Assembly: GCA_950295325.1 (NCBI GenBank)
Contig: OX485806.1
Span: 17,608,001 to 17,672,000 of the forward strand
Length of the DNA: 64,000 bases
Direction of reading: 5' to 3'
From: Polytrichum commune
Lineage: Eukaryota > Streptophyta > Polytrichopsida > Polytrichales > Polytrichaceae
Translations under genes and position numbers: made by a program
The notes under the pieces: model-generated
Database searches by the model: none
Told to the model about the DNA's origin: nothing
The model's input: only the letters and a program-made list of their open reading frames with translations
Part shown: positions 1-12,499 of the stretch, piece by piece
Layout of the letters: every line of letters starts with the position of its first letter
How positions within the stretch are numbered: position 1 is the stretch's first letter

Positions 1-60
1 GAGTTGGCCACCACCCCAACACAATTTTGTAGGCAACATATCGTGAAGAATGTGCAAAAA

Positions 61-64
<4 letters not shown>

Positions 65-114
<50 letters not shown>
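65..114. repeat. (TA)n microsatellite
   Basis: Uninterrupted TA dinucleotide run of about 25 units. A G-run follows at about 140-153. The rest of 115-1450 is AT-rich with only short reading frames and no recognisable gene or repeat. Confidence 0.95.
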
Positions 115-118
<4 letters not shown>

Positions 119-1457
119 ACTTTGGTATCTTGAAGCAAGGGGGGGGGGGGGGACCTTAGATCCAAGACTAAAATTTCTAAAAATCTAGCATTTTTTTTCT
201 TGATCAATTTTTTTGGCTCATTCATCACATTCTTGAGCCTACAAATCTCCCTTTTGGGTCGTTCAAGTTGTATGCTTTCTTGTCAAATTGGCCATTGAAG
301 TCATTTACTCGAGTCTTGATTGTGTTACAGAGGTTTTGGTGGTTGTTTGTTTTGAATTGATTCAATACCATCTATTTTATTGAATCTTTTTGTGGGTATG
401 TGTTTGAGGCTGACAAGGGCATTCGTCCACTACCTAAGAGTTTCTTGTATGTTGATGACACTATCAATCATATGTGAGATGTCCATAATATCCATTTTAA
501 TTTCCTCGTAGGGGGTTTTCATATGAAACCCTTTTGTCAAATCCAAAATTGATTTCCCTCTATGTTGTTTGGTTCCTTTACCACTTGTGAGATCAATTTT
601 AGAAGTTCATGTTCAAATTTGGGAGAATGAATTTGTGAAATGGTTATAGGGAGGGTGACATGGTTGTGTATATGTCCCCTTTTAATAAAGATGGGAATAC
701 TATGGATGTCTAGGGGGTGCACATTTCATTAAAAACCAATCACCACGTGCTTTTGCAACATTCTAAAAACCCCCTTCATAGAAGTTTTTATTTTTATTTT
801 TTGTAAAATCAAGTAATACATGTACGATTTCAATGATAAAGATATAAATGACAATATGTGTATGTAAAAACAGTACATTAAAATATAGTTTTTAACATAA
901 GTATACAAATAAACTTTTGAATAGTAATGTACCCCTATCATATGTTTAATGTAAAACTCTAGCATTTATGAATAAAGTCAATGAAGAGTTTTTCATCCCC
1001 CATATGTAAGTAATAAGCATCTAAGTTTATAATATATGTCATAAAAGCCAATGTAATTTTTGTTTCTAAATATGCCATCGAATGTTCTCTAAGATCATAA
1101 GTCCCCTTATTGTTGGTTCCTTTTTTATACCAACATAAACCAATCTCCATGATTGATCGTAGAACTTGCAACCCTTAAAACTTGCAACAATTATGATCCC
1201 TAAATGCTTGATCCAAATTATTGCACACATCAAAGGTATATTAATGATATGAAAAGGATTGACAAAATGCCCACTTGGGAATCAACACCTTTGCAATTTT
1301 GATGCCACCCATAATCTAAGTTATTCAACGAAGACATCAACCACCCGCATCAACTACAAAGAAACACCACAAAGAAGCGTCAACCATTTCACTTGCAACT
1401 CTAACAAGAAGTGACCTCTTTCTCAGCTCAACCACCTCATCCAAAATCCTAATACTA

Positions 1458-1935
1458 CACCAAATATGATATTTAGTGTCATATGGTACTTTATGTCACT
1501 ATGATAACTTTTTAGATGACACTTCTTATGAATAAGTGAATAAATATTATCATAGATGATGGATGTATTCATTTATTAATTTATTTTTGGCACAAATTGA
1601 GAAAATCAATTGCAAAGGTAACCCAAAATACAACCAACCTAGGCGAGCCAGTGCAACCTAAGTGGAAATCAAGAAATGATGCATCTATTGGCCAAAACCC
1701 TGCGTTCTCTTGTCAACAACTTGTGATGAAATATTGTCATTGATGATTAAAATTGGATGACAAATCACTTGGGAAGTGAGAATAATTGCAACGTTGTAAA
1801 TCTATAATCCTTCAAAAAATTTACAAGGAATGACATACAATTTTGGAGTAGCATTTAGTGCTTGTGACACTATACCGCGGTTTACAATTAGTATTAAGCA
1901 AAACAAATTGATGACACTAAATATCATATTTATTG
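1458..1935. mobile_element. TA-flanked MITE, family with CACC...ATTTAGTGTCA ends
   Basis: A 478-bp non-coding element with terminal inverted repeats of about 25 bp; each end reads CA(C/A)(C/T)AAATATGATATTTA from the outside inward and continues into GTGTCAT. A TA dinucleotide flanks both sides (1456-1457 and 1936-1937), as left by Tc1/mariner-type integration. The interior has no coding potential. Related ends occur at 14859-15421 and 38496-38714. The superfamily is inferred from the TA duplication only. A second TA microsatellite lies near 2101-2127, and 1938-2800 holds nothing else I recognise. Confidence 0.7.
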
Positions 1936-2102
1936 TACCTCATCCATGCATGAATGAGATAAGGAAATGAGAAAATTAATCATCATAGTTCCATTCAATC
2001 TTATGTATTTATCCTATAAAGTCTAATGAACCTACCATACAAGTACAAATGTTATATATATTTTTAGAGGTCCTCTATACATGTCTATAACTACGAGTTA
2101 TA

Positions 2103-2135
<33 letters not shown>

Positions 2136-2841
2136 TAATACAAAAATCAAATGAGTTTGCCCATTATTATTCACTTAGTTGTTGATACCTTGCATTTCAT
2201 AAATTAACTATCATTTGTGAGTTCGTTTGGATCCCAACATGACTCTAGAGAAACTGCAAATGATTGTCATTATACCCAATAGACTCCATTTAATTTCAAG
2301 GTGAAGTGGTTGAAGTGAGAGTGATATGTCTCAAAAGTCACATTGTTTTCCATTGGAGGATGACAAGGAGAATAAACTTGAGAAATAGTTGATCAAAACA
2401 TCATTTTGGGCCCATGTAAATACCTTTTAATGTATTTATCTATTATATTTTTGTTCATATATATTTAAAAATATGGTTTTCACCATCCCAATATTTTTAT
2501 GTCTTGATTTGCCGTTGGAAGATTGATTTCATGAAGGAATTTAGAAATTTAGAGAAAGACTTTGACAAAAAGATTGATGGAGATATGCCTATATTTAAAA
2601 CCTTGTGCTTACATTGAGAAATGAAGTATTCTTCTTTGGAAAGAATTATTTAAGCATTTTTTTAGTGACAAAAATGCATTTACAAAGCCCAATGTAATTG
2701 GTAGAGTTTATAGTGGAAGCATTGTTATCAGGGAGTAATTTACATGGTACATATTATTGTCCCTCTACTCAGCCTATGATCCATCAATAAGAAAATAAAT
2801 GGTTCTCTTAGATCAATTTATCTACTATTAAATTTCCCTTC

Positions 2842-4826
2842 TTGTTTGGTAGGTACTTTATTGGGGAGCCAGTGCTTTCTAATGCAATGTCCTTTAGTGC
2901 CCTTCCAAGAGTTTTTGCTTCATGGCTTGACAAATCTTTAGACCTTTGCATTTTCACAAAAATTGAGCTTGAAATTTGGGATTTTTTCACATTGAAACAA
3001 TGCCCTTGGTTTCTTGAGTGTCCCTTTATATTTCATGCAACATAGGATTAAAAGATTAGTCACCAACAATGTCTAATAAATATGCATGTGGATGATTTTG
3101 ATATAATAAACAATGAAAAGGAGATGGCTAAGAAAGTTAAGAAATTAGATGGAAGAAATAAAAAAAAATATTGATGCAAAGAGAAAAGAGGGTGCTATTG
3201 TTGTTGCACCCAAGTCCAATCCAGTTGCACCTAGTCCTAGTCCATTTTTCCAAAAATATTCTATGCCTCCCTTAGTTCGCACACCCTACGCTCTCAACAT
3301 GTGCCCAAAGCAATTGCAAGTAGTGCCTCACCTTCAAGAAAAAAATGTTCTATCTTGTTGGATAAGAATTTAATATCAACAACGATGAATGACAATGATG
3401 ATAAGAACCCGCTAATAGTGAAAACATTTGATTTTGTCAAAAATATTAGTCCATTACATTTTATAAAATTTTCCTTTATATTTCAATTCATTCAATATAT
3501 GGCACATGGATTGTTATTGGTTCTAATTAGTGCTTTAATTCTTTGCTATTAAGTAGGCTTTGGATGCCACATGAAGATGTTTTCAAAAGCATGGCATTTG
3601 AAGGATTTGACTTGGTTTTTGCAAATTTACCATAAGGACTTCTCGTGCCTATTGTCTTTTCTCTACCTAATAGAATGCCTTCTTGGAGCATCCACAAGAG
3701 TAAGAACATTGAGGCTTTCCTTAAATTTGTTTTTGCTTATCTCACTGATTACTACCCCTTGCTACTCTATGTCCATGAGAAGAAAGGTGTTAGGGAGGAT
3801 GTGAGGATGTTTGCGGCCTCTTACAATTTTGCACTTCAGAAGGATTGGTGGGTTTCAATGCGTTGCCATTGTGGTCTTCAGTGGAGACGTCTTTAACAAT
3901 AGATTCAAAACTTTCTAAAAATTTATATTTTATATTTTCTTCCTTTTCATTGTATTATAATGTACATTTATGTTTTTTCATCAACCACTTAACACAAGTT
4001 TATGCTTTGGAGACTTGCCTTTTCCACATTATATCGTATGTTCATTCAAATTCAAGGTCATAATTTGCTTTTCAATAGAAGGGTGTAATGTGTGATTTGG
4101 ATGTGGAGGCACTAGACGTATACTTTAATTTGACATCCACAATCATGCAACTTATGAACGAGAAGGTGGCATGGAGAGGTGGTAGAAAAAGGAACTTTGA
4201 ATTGTTGCAAATTTGGATCAAGGCTTAACAACTCCTCTGTCTATTGTCCTTGATGCCTACGCATCTAGGATCTTTTGAGAATATATTGGTTTATGATATA
4301 TTCTCAAAAGGTTCAAATTTTTTGTTGTGTCATTTATCGTGGCTTGTGATAATTTGAAACTAATCAACTCAACACCTTAGATTGGTAGGTGAATCTATCC
4401 ATGCTTGTAGACACAACGGTGGCCATTTGGTCACGTACAAGTACGATTTGGCATTGTTTGATGCCATTTTGTCTTCTTTACGTGATCCAATGTCAAATCC
4501 CATTGCCACAATATCCAAGCCACAATTTGTTGATGTTGATTCCAACAAAGAGCATGTGAAGAAGATTACGATGAAAAAATTGATTGAGTAAGTAAAATTT
4601 TCAATTTATCCATATGTTTTTCCACTTGTGTTCTAAAAATGGTAATTGTATTTTCCAAAAAAAAAAAATTCCTCTACAAAAAGGGTTTGCTAGTCTATGC
4701 AGAGAAAACGGCTAAAGTTATGGCAAACTCATCAATGTTGACTCCTTGCCATAGGTTTGCATGGATTGCTCATAACCCTTATGTAAATGACAAGGCGGTT
4801 GAGTGCATTGATCTTGATGATTGAGT
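2842..4826 (+). pseudogene. decayed beta-class DNA amino-methyltransferase-like coding region
   Basis: No intact frame survives, but successive blocks on the plus strand follow the motif order of beta-class N4-cytosine/N6-adenine methyltransferases. At about 3600-3645 a segment reads FDLVFANLP, a TAA stop, then GL; the stop sits where the tyrosine of a DPPY/NPPY-type catalytic motif would be. At 3830-3880 a KDWW segment continues after a frameshift as VGFNALPL. At about 4165-4230 WRGGRKRNFELLQIWIKA is followed, after a stop or frameshift, by SIVLDAYAS, a motif I-like cofactor-binding strand. After an insertion of about 110 bp, GESIHACRHNGGHLV, then a YKYD (motif II-like acid) and LFDAIL, completes the fold. 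The 2842-3045 and 3149-3373 reading frames and the lysine-rich tail at 4639-4824 may belong to it but I do not recognise them. Such enzymes transfer methyl groups to exocyclic amines of DNA bases. The assignment rests on motif order by eye. It could be a host gene relic or cargo of a transposon. Confidence 0.45.
4271..4311. repeat. perfect-arm hairpin inside the methyltransferase-like relic
   Basis: CTTTTGAGAATATAT and its reverse complement face each other across a short loop. The hairpin begins exactly where the motif I-like reading frame is lost and belongs to about 110 bp of DNA that separates two otherwise collinear protein blocks. Confidence 0.7.
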
Positions 4827-5046
4827 TACATTAGTGTATAGGCATTTAGATAGGTTTCAATACCATCCACTATAACTTTGTTGGAATGGATATGCTTGGT
4901 TTGGATATTTGTTGGTTGGATGTGTGACAATGTTTGAAATATTAAATTCCTTTTAAATTACCATAATTAGTGGACTTGGATTTGTGTGAGAAATTTCCCT
5001 TTATCCCTAAACATTTGTAAATGTTGTGTCCAACATTCTCATGCCC

Positions 5047-5199
5047 ATAACATTATTCAAATCCATAACAATGTTTTGTGGGATTAACAATATTATGTGG
5101 AATATTCTTGAATATTTTGCATATTCATACTAAATGTGGGAAATATCTAGGAATATTGTTAGTCCCACAAAACGTTGTTATGAATCTAAATAATGTTAT
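5047..5199. repeat. foldback (inverted-repeat) element
   Basis: Two 48-bp arms (5047-5094 and 5152-5199) are inverted copies matching at about 43 positions; the differences I count are transitions. They enclose a 57-bp AT-rich centre. Weaker symmetry continues outward for about 20 bp. It is probably a small foldback MITE, but no target duplication is clear. Confidence 0.65.
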
Positions 5200-5230
5200 G
5201 CCAATCATATATTCTTATGTTGACTCTTAC

Positions 5231-7156
5231 ATTATTTCAAAATTTTAATCCCAAGGGTTGGACTTTTCATTGAAAACCTAAATGACATGCATGGGTCGCT
5301 AGGAAACTAAAGCCCCTATATACAACAAGTTTATAGATAAAAAAAATTGTATACATACTAACGACATGCTAGAAAATAGGACTCATGTATTTATACTAAG
5401 CTTCTTAATTTATTGTGATAAATGCCTCTAGTACACATAGAAAATATAATTTATGGATTAAACAAGCATTTATGGCATATAAATTATTTTCATTTTCCAA
5501 TTAAAAACCCATTGAGCATTTTATTCATCCATAGCATGTAAACTCAACAACTGCATCAAACAAACAAAGACAAGAGCACAAGAACCCAACCACAATCTAC
5601 AAAGGGAAAACTCAAGTGAGCCCATGAGCGCTCCAAGCGCCTCCAATTTGCAAGTACCTAAAACCCTAATGCAAACCCTAATAAGAATGGACATAGTAGT
5701 CATTGAGAACTATTATCACATGACAACAATAGATGAAAAAATGAATTGCATGAAAATTGACGCATCTATTGTTAAATTTTCCTTTAAACCTTAGGCCGCC
5801 CTTTTGTACAACTATCTCTACTTCAAAATTCTTAATAGCCTTTTTTAATTAATGTACATACTAGGAAAAAAAAAATACCTCTCCCTAATGTAAAGTATGT
5901 GCGCTACTGCCTCAAATAATACCCCTACTTACACTCACGTTATTTCATACATTACATGAAAAGTCCACCTCCCAACATCTCTAATTTGGTTGTTGAATTC
6001 TAGAGTATATTTAGGGATTCACTTGGACAATTGCAATATGTTGCAACTCCTTGTTCACATTATGATGATATAAAGGCTATGGTCATGTGGTTTTGGTCAC
6101 CCTGGAGATGAGTAAGCTGGTTGGTGGGTGTCATGGTGTAATGATTGTGAAGGTTTGGGTCCGAAACCTTCTGAGATGCCTTAGGAAGCCAGTGTAGCAT
6201 GAAAGTGCCATCCCTTAAATTGAATCTGAATGGCAACATCCACAAACTACTTTTGCAATTTTTAGGTTTTTGTCATGTAATTATTGATGCTAAAATACCA
6301 TGGATATGGTGCATTGGTGGTTGTATTTCCAAATATTTTTCATACCTCATTGCTCATGTGTTACCACTCACATGATAGCACTCCGTGATACTCATGCTAT
6401 GAGGCCAAGGATTCCATGTAGCCATGTAGTTGAAGGTAAAAACGTTGAGAAACCAAAGAAAAGAAAAGAAATTGACGTTGTTTAGCAAACTAGTGTGAAT
6501 ATGAGTCCATTGCCTCTTAGGATCCAATTTTATTTTATTTTTCTTATAAATTTGATTGCAAAATTAACATGAAGGACCTCAAAGTGATCTAGTTATATTA
6601 AAATAAGAGGAATCAGCCATAAACTTTAAGGAGGTATGTATTGTTTTTTTACTAGACCCCCTTACATGGTTGTCAAGCTTTCAAAGCCATTTTATGAGTT
6701 TACATGTAACATGTGATTTATTTATTTCTTAACAGATTTTGTGCAAAGTCTTGCATCAGTGGGGAGTCCAATTTGATCTTCAAGAACATTTTAGTGTAGG
6801 TTGTTACAAACAAAAAATGGCATATATTTTACTCTTCTAGGAACTCGATGAATTATGTATATGTGTATTCTTATCGATCACTGATTTGGGATTCGTGGCA
6901 ACTATGTAAGTTGAAGTTGGAAATGAACATTGTCAATCCACTGACAAACATTATGTCCTTGTAACAATGTGGATTTTCTTATTCTGTTAAAATTTAAGCA
7001 CAAAATTAGAATGAAAGACCACAAATTAGCCTATGAAAGTGAAGTTAGTTAAATGGTAGGTCTTATAACTGAAATTTGTAATTTTGCAACATCAATGGTT
7101 CAAGATAGGAATTGGTAGCTAGAGTCTTCTCCTAATAAGGTTTAATTACACTAATA
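5231..7156. other. stretch without recognisable genes
   Basis: AT-rich DNA with scattered stops. A 61-codon frame at 6300-6485 with a basic C-terminus is the only one that looks at all protein-like, but it matches no family I know and has no supporting context. No gene is called. Confidence 0.6.
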
Positions 7157-7446
7157 CTCCCTCTGTCCCAAAATGATTGTATGTGTTCCTAACTTTGGCG
7201 AGATTAAGAATGTCCGTCGACCATTGACCGAGTAGTTGTAAGTATGACTCTTAAAATAAATAAAAACAACAACTACTTTGAACTGCCCCCGGAAGTTGTG
7301 ATGTCGAAAGACTTCTTGATGATGAAAGTTTGGCGCAAAAATATTTGACTTTGAGCCTCAAATTTCTAGCCGGACAAATAAACTGGACAATCATTTTGGG
7401 ACAAAAAAATCCGGGAGGTAGAACAATCATTTTGGGATGGAGGGAG
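7157..7446. mobile_element. Stowaway-type MITE
   Basis: A 290-bp element with the classic Stowaway end CTCCCTCTGTCCCAAAATGA and the inverted end ...TTTTGGGATGGAGGGAG. It is flanked by the TA duplication typical of Tc1/mariner-derived Stowaway elements (7155-7156 and 7447-7448). It is collinear over its whole length with the copy at 12136-12410. It has no coding capacity; short frames in it are chance. Confidence 0.92.
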
Positions 7447-7448
7447 TA

Positions 7449-9288
7449 TCTAAGGATGGTCTGCACTATTCATCATCAATCCATATTCATTGTCTTGCAA
7501 ATAGCACTACTGGTAACTGGAGAAGGTGGCATATGACACTTGTAGCCACATGACAAGTCATAAAGAACACTCTATTTTGACATGGCACACCAATACGTAT
7601 GCCACAGTAAATCATATTTAATAGTGTAAAGGGGGGGGGGTCTATTGTAAAGGGCAACATGGGTCGGAAGAGATTCCATCCCAAAAAGATTTTGAGAAAT
7701 GCAACATCCATTTGGAAGGCCATTGGTTCAAGCCCAAGTATCCTTGATGTATTCTTCAAGTATACATGTTTGAAATAAATGAACAATAGGTCCACTCAAC
7801 TACTTCCCACAAATTTATATGAGATGCTTATCACACCTAACCCTAACAAATATGTTGTCACTTCACCCCCACCAAGGGTCTCACATAGTCGAACATTACA
7901 AACCCAAATATCGATCCGGTCAATTAGGCCCACTTTAGAAAATCAAATTGAGTCACAAAGGCCCCCTTACCTACATGTAGGCTATGCTTATAGGAGTAGT
8001 ATTCAATGGATAAACCCATTTGACAAGCTTCGAAAAGTACGGGCCCTCAATCATGCCGGCAATAAAATTGCCAAAGTCCGATTTATCTATTCAATCAAAA
8101 AAATTGTAATAATATGTTTCTAATCATTTATCATACCATTACGATCCGGCCACCCTAATTGCGGGTTTGGTCAAAATTTCCAAGTGAGAATGCAATTTGT
8201 CATATTGTTGTGAAGGATGTTAAAATTTCTTGTGCAGTTGAATTTGCTACAAAGATTGTTAGAATAAGCGAGGGTTTTAGAATTGACTAGCATCATCCCA
8301 TGATCCAATCCCATCTTAATGTGTTGTGTTGCATGGGTGGGAGAGAAAACACAAATATAGCCCATGATGAGACAAAGAACCCAAATAAGGGTACACTATA
8401 TTGAATGCAATAAAGCATAGAGTCATTCACTCTTCATAATTTTTATGGACATTTGTGACTATAGCAAAGGGGAATCATTTCAAGCATTAGCATACAACAT
8501 ATACATAGGGTACACAAGGTACATGTATTGTCTTCTTTGGTTTTTTTTTTCTTCTTAATGTGTATAATTTCAGTTTAGAGGCTAGAGAGAGGTTTGAAAA
8601 GCCTACTGTAAGTACATGAGTACACCTTCCTAGCCTACCATAGTACGTAGTGACTCTTCATTTTCTTCATTGATTTCCCATATACACGGGGTTTTGTTTC
8701 ATAGTCACACACGCACGTCAATTGCAATGTAATGAATAGTCCACCCCACCCCCACGGCGGGTGTCATTAAGAACACATAAGAGCATGCACCCTAAACCAG
8801 TAAAATTTCTTGTTGACATCAACTTTGAAGGCTTTATAAGGTATAATGACATATTTACCTTGGCCGGGAGATGTTCTAGCATATTTGCCTTGAGCGGGAG
8901 ATGTTTGCATATTTGCCTAGCCAATGTCTCCAAAGAGCATGTTTTAGTAAACAAGGGACAAACATGCTAATGTACCTTGTACAAACTCAAATAACAATAA
9001 TAGCAATATTGCCTAGGCTGGTGGGCACCCTCTAAAATCACCTTTCACACTTTAGTCCGTTATGGAAGTTTTTTTTTGTAAGGGGTCCGATTTCAATATC
9101 CAAAGGTATGATGATCTTAATAGAACGTTTGAATGGTAGAAGTTTGATGTCTCCCTCCATTTGATGGAAATTACATTATATAGTTGGGAAATGATTGCAA
9201 TGTAATTATGTGACTCAAGTATATTTCTATTGTCCAAACAACATGGTTGTTTTCTTTTTGGATAATATGACCTAATTCATAGTTTAGT
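7449..9288. other. stretch without recognisable genes
   Basis: Holds a G-run near 7629-7638 and a short imperfect duplication (about 8860-8915, around the words GCCGGGAGATGTT and GCGGGAGATGTT). Frames of up to 114 codons at 7779-8123 show no family signature. No gene is called. Confidence 0.55.
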
Positions 9289-9296
9289 GGAACTTC

Positions 9297-9919
9297 CTTG
9301 GGGAGGTCACTAGCAAAAATTGTAGAAACAACGTGCGATAAAAAATAAGGTCTAATATATTCAATGTGGATAAAATTTACAAACAATGTACATATAACAC
9401 AAGGGGTTTTAAAATAATGGAACATGTTTACATGTAGAATACCATCACATGTAATGGCCTCTTTAATCTAGTCAATACGTATAAAATAACATGGAAACAA
9501 TTACTAGGGATGCTATGTTTAGGGTAGGGTATGTGCTAGTGGATGAAAAGAGATAATTTTTTGTTGACAAAACTTGGATGGATGACTTCGCAGGCTGGCT
9601 GGATTGAACGTTACTGAACCAACGTATCCAATGTGGAGTTAATGTTCTCTACCTATGTGCCGGGAGGGAAAATTTCAATGCGTTGTTTGAATTGCAATCT
9701 TCTTTCCAATTTTCTTTGGCAATTTAAGTAAAATAGGGTATTTTAAATGATTCCCCCCCAAAATATAATTACTGATAGGGTGTATTAAAATACAAGCATT
9801 TACATTTTTTTGAAAAATACCACAGTGAATATATTAGACCTTATTTTTTATCCACAGTCGATAAATAGGTCTTGAGCACACATGTATGCATTACTATAAG
9901 AGGAAGTGACCTCCCCGAG
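9297..9919. mobile_element. hAT-like MITE with CTTGGGGAGGTCACT ends
   Basis: A 623-bp non-autonomous element. The left end CTTGGGGAGGTCACT and the right end AGTGACCTCCCCGAG are inverted repeats. A second subterminal block containing GATAAAAAATAAGGTCTAAT is also inverted between the two ends. The flanks carry an 8-bp duplication, GGAACTTC at 9289-9296 and GGAACTTT at 9920-9927 (one transition apart). Eight-bp duplications are the hallmark of hAT transposases. Two relatives occur in the window (29361-29767 and 59326-60135). No reading frame of note. Confidence 0.82.
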
Positions 9920-9927
9920 GGAACTTT

Positions 9928-11900
9928 ACATGTAAATAGTGTCAATAACACAAAATAACTTACGTAAAGCATGCCAAGCTGCACAATTTTTTCTTGTAGG
10001 TCCCCGACTCAATATTCATAATAGAGTTATCTATAAAGGCCTTGAAAGAGGGACACCCCATGGATTTTATCCTTTCTTTGAGATTTTTTCTATTAAAAGC
10101 TTGTTAGCTCGTCGTTGTGTATTAGAGTTTATGTTGAAAGTTTGGGTGAAAGTTTTGATTATTTTCACCTCTCAAACTTTGAGAGAAGTTTAGGGTTGAA
10201 GATAGGATATGTGCGGACCCATTGTCCTAAAACTTGGATCGGCCTATGCAAGGCTAACTTGGTCCACCCATCCTAGTGAAACAAGCTAGAAAACCAATTT
10301 TTATTAGCCCGGCATTACTCTTTGTGTATCAAAATTTAAGCATCAAGAACTTGGGTGACTTTGACCTAATTCTCATAAACTTGTGGTTTGGGGCTAAATC
10401 CATGGTTTCATGTGCTTTACTTTACAAATAACTCTAATGCATAATCGAGCTAGACCATTTAGACAAATAGAAGTTGGCATCTAAGGTATTCCTTAGTTAC
10501 GACCTTATATAGTTTATAATGCATCTATGATTCAAGCTAGACTACCCAAATAGTATATTAGACATCTACAACTTTCTCTCATGTATCAAGCAAGGTCTCC
10601 ACATCATATTCTATAACGTGTCTTTAATTTGAGTTCGAACCCTTGGGCATTTAGGTGTGTGTTGGGGGAGGGGGTAACATATTAATTTGATGGCAAATGC
10701 AAAGTACATGTGAATTAATCCAACATAGCAAATGTGTGAACACCTAGTTTAGGATGGTTTTGCAACCAACAACTTCATTAAAGTGACATTGACCTCCCAT
10801 AATCACAAACAACCAAGAAAAATGCCTTAGTTAAAGAGACCCGACAACAATATTCATGAGTGAGATGCCCATAATATGAAAGTCTTTGCACCCAACAAGT
10901 CGACACAACTTGTTACCACACCTACCACTCTTGATCATATTTTGACGTCGTTATATTTACATAGTTCAAGTGTCCAGTTTCCATGTTTCTTAACAATGAC
11001 TTTAAGATGAGCGAGTGCCCATATTGCCAATACTCCCGTATAAAGACATGGAGTCATCATCAGGCAACATAGTCATTTAGTATTAGGGAAGCATGGTGCT
11101 CACGTAGCTAGCTAGTTAAGGAACAAAACGATTCGTTCCTAAAAAAATCACAACAAAAACTCCCACGAAATCCAAACTCGTCAACGATTGGTCGGGTGTG
11201 TAACATTTGCGAGCATCTAGAACACGCGGGAGCTTAAAATCGGCCACACGGAGGCATATATCCTCCTCGCAAGAGTGTGCAATTAAGCAACATGGGTCCT
11301 ACCGTAAGTAACTATAAGCTTTGACCGTCTCCAACTAAGTGGTCCACTCGAAGACTAGGAAAGATCTAGAGTGAAAAAGCATGAGGATTGTGGGAACCGC
11401 CCACAAAAATTGGGCTGATGTTACAAGATGCCAAAGCTTGTTATTCAGGTGGCAGCATTAGGCTTGCCATGGAAACTGTTGACAATGACAACCCCAAGCT
11501 TTCACGAATTGCATGGCCTACCTAATTGCTGCTTGCAAAGCCGGCTCTGACTATGCCTTCCAAATTCCGTTCCAATTTTAACTCGGCATTGGCTTGGAAA
11601 TCAAGTTACGAGCGGGCCACACCAACACTGCAATGAGCCCAGGGAGAACGGGGGTTGCTATTTCATGAGCGTCCTGACATGAGCATGCTCATGTCAAACC
11701 CCTAAGTTATAGGGGTTATAGGGTTTTGACCCTCGATTATAAAGGCCGAAGGATCCAGGGGTAGAGGTGTCCACCAAAAATAATTTAGCAACTTTGAACA
11801 CAAAATATTTATACATGCAAATTTCGGTGTTTAGAAATCATGGGCAGGTCTGAAAAAAGTTGGTCATAGGGCTTGCTCTTGCTCATGCTCATGCTCATGT
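9928..11900. other. stretch without recognisable genes
   Basis: No protein family, RNA gene or repeat structure recognised. The only longer frame (9939-10193) starts at the edge of the adjacent MITE and looks fortuitous. Confidence 0.55.
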
Positions 11901-11904
11901 CCTA

Positions 11905-12120
11905 GCTTCACTATGGGGAGAACCAACCACTTGGTTAGTAGATGAACCGGTTGAAGTTGAAGACCTGTAGGGAAATTGCCCATCGTCTTAGAGGAAAATG
12001 TGAAATATACCTCAATTTGATAGAGGAAAACTGAATGCTCCCAACTTGTAACCGGAGGACTTGGAAACACTCGGATTTTGACCGGTTATGCCCAAGAATC
12101 TCCCTGGAGACTGCCGACCA
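11905..12120 (+). repeat. dispersed repeat R1 (AACCGGTTGA family), copy 1
   Basis: About 215 bp shared by at least six places in this window. Landmarks in order: GGGAGAACC, GATGAACCGGTTGAAGTT, TTAGAGGAA, CTTGGAAACACT, TTTTGACCGGTTATGCCCAA and ATCTCCCTGGA. It is non-coding. I see no tRNA-like promoter boxes and no clear terminal repeats, so its class is undetermined. A Stowaway MITE lies just downstream. Confidence 0.75.
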
Positions 12121-12135
12121 ACACTCAAATCGTTA

Positions 12136-12410
12136 CTCCTCCGTCTCAAAATGATTGTCCAAGATCTCCTAACTTTGGCGAGATTAAGGCACGCTGACCA
12201 TTGACCGAGTCATTATAAATATGACTCTTAAAATAGAAAAAAAAACAACTACTCCGAACCGCCCCTTTGAAGTTGCGGTGTCGAAAGACTTCTTGATGAT
12301 GAAAGTTCAGCATGAAAATATTTGACTTTGATCCTCATATTTTTAGCCGGGTAGATCAATTGGACAATCATTTTTTGGGAGGTAGGACAGTTGTTTTGAG
12401 ACAGAGGGAG
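12136..12410. mobile_element. Stowaway-type MITE, second copy
   Basis: A 275-bp relative of the 7157-7446 element, sharing blocks such as CTAACTTTGGCGAGATTAAG and GTCGAAAGACTTCTTGATGA. It has Stowaway-like inverted ends (CTCCTCCGTCTCAAAATGAT and ...AGACAGAGGGAG) and a TA duplication at 12134-12135 and 12411-12412. Confidence 0.92.
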
Positions 12411-12499
12411 TATCAAGGAGAGAGACTGGTTGGCCGCATCCACTTAAGCTAAGTCGGTAAAATGACACTTTTCTCTCTTCACCTGCTTCTTGTGGGATA

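Noticed and set aside
7726-7740. Box B-like GGTTCAAGCCC suggesting a tRNA or SINE
   Set aside because: No box A at the right spacing and no target duplication; a match this short is expected by chance.
7487-7795. 102-codon minus-strand frame
   Set aside because: No recognisable domain and no sign of a promoter or homologous copy in the window.
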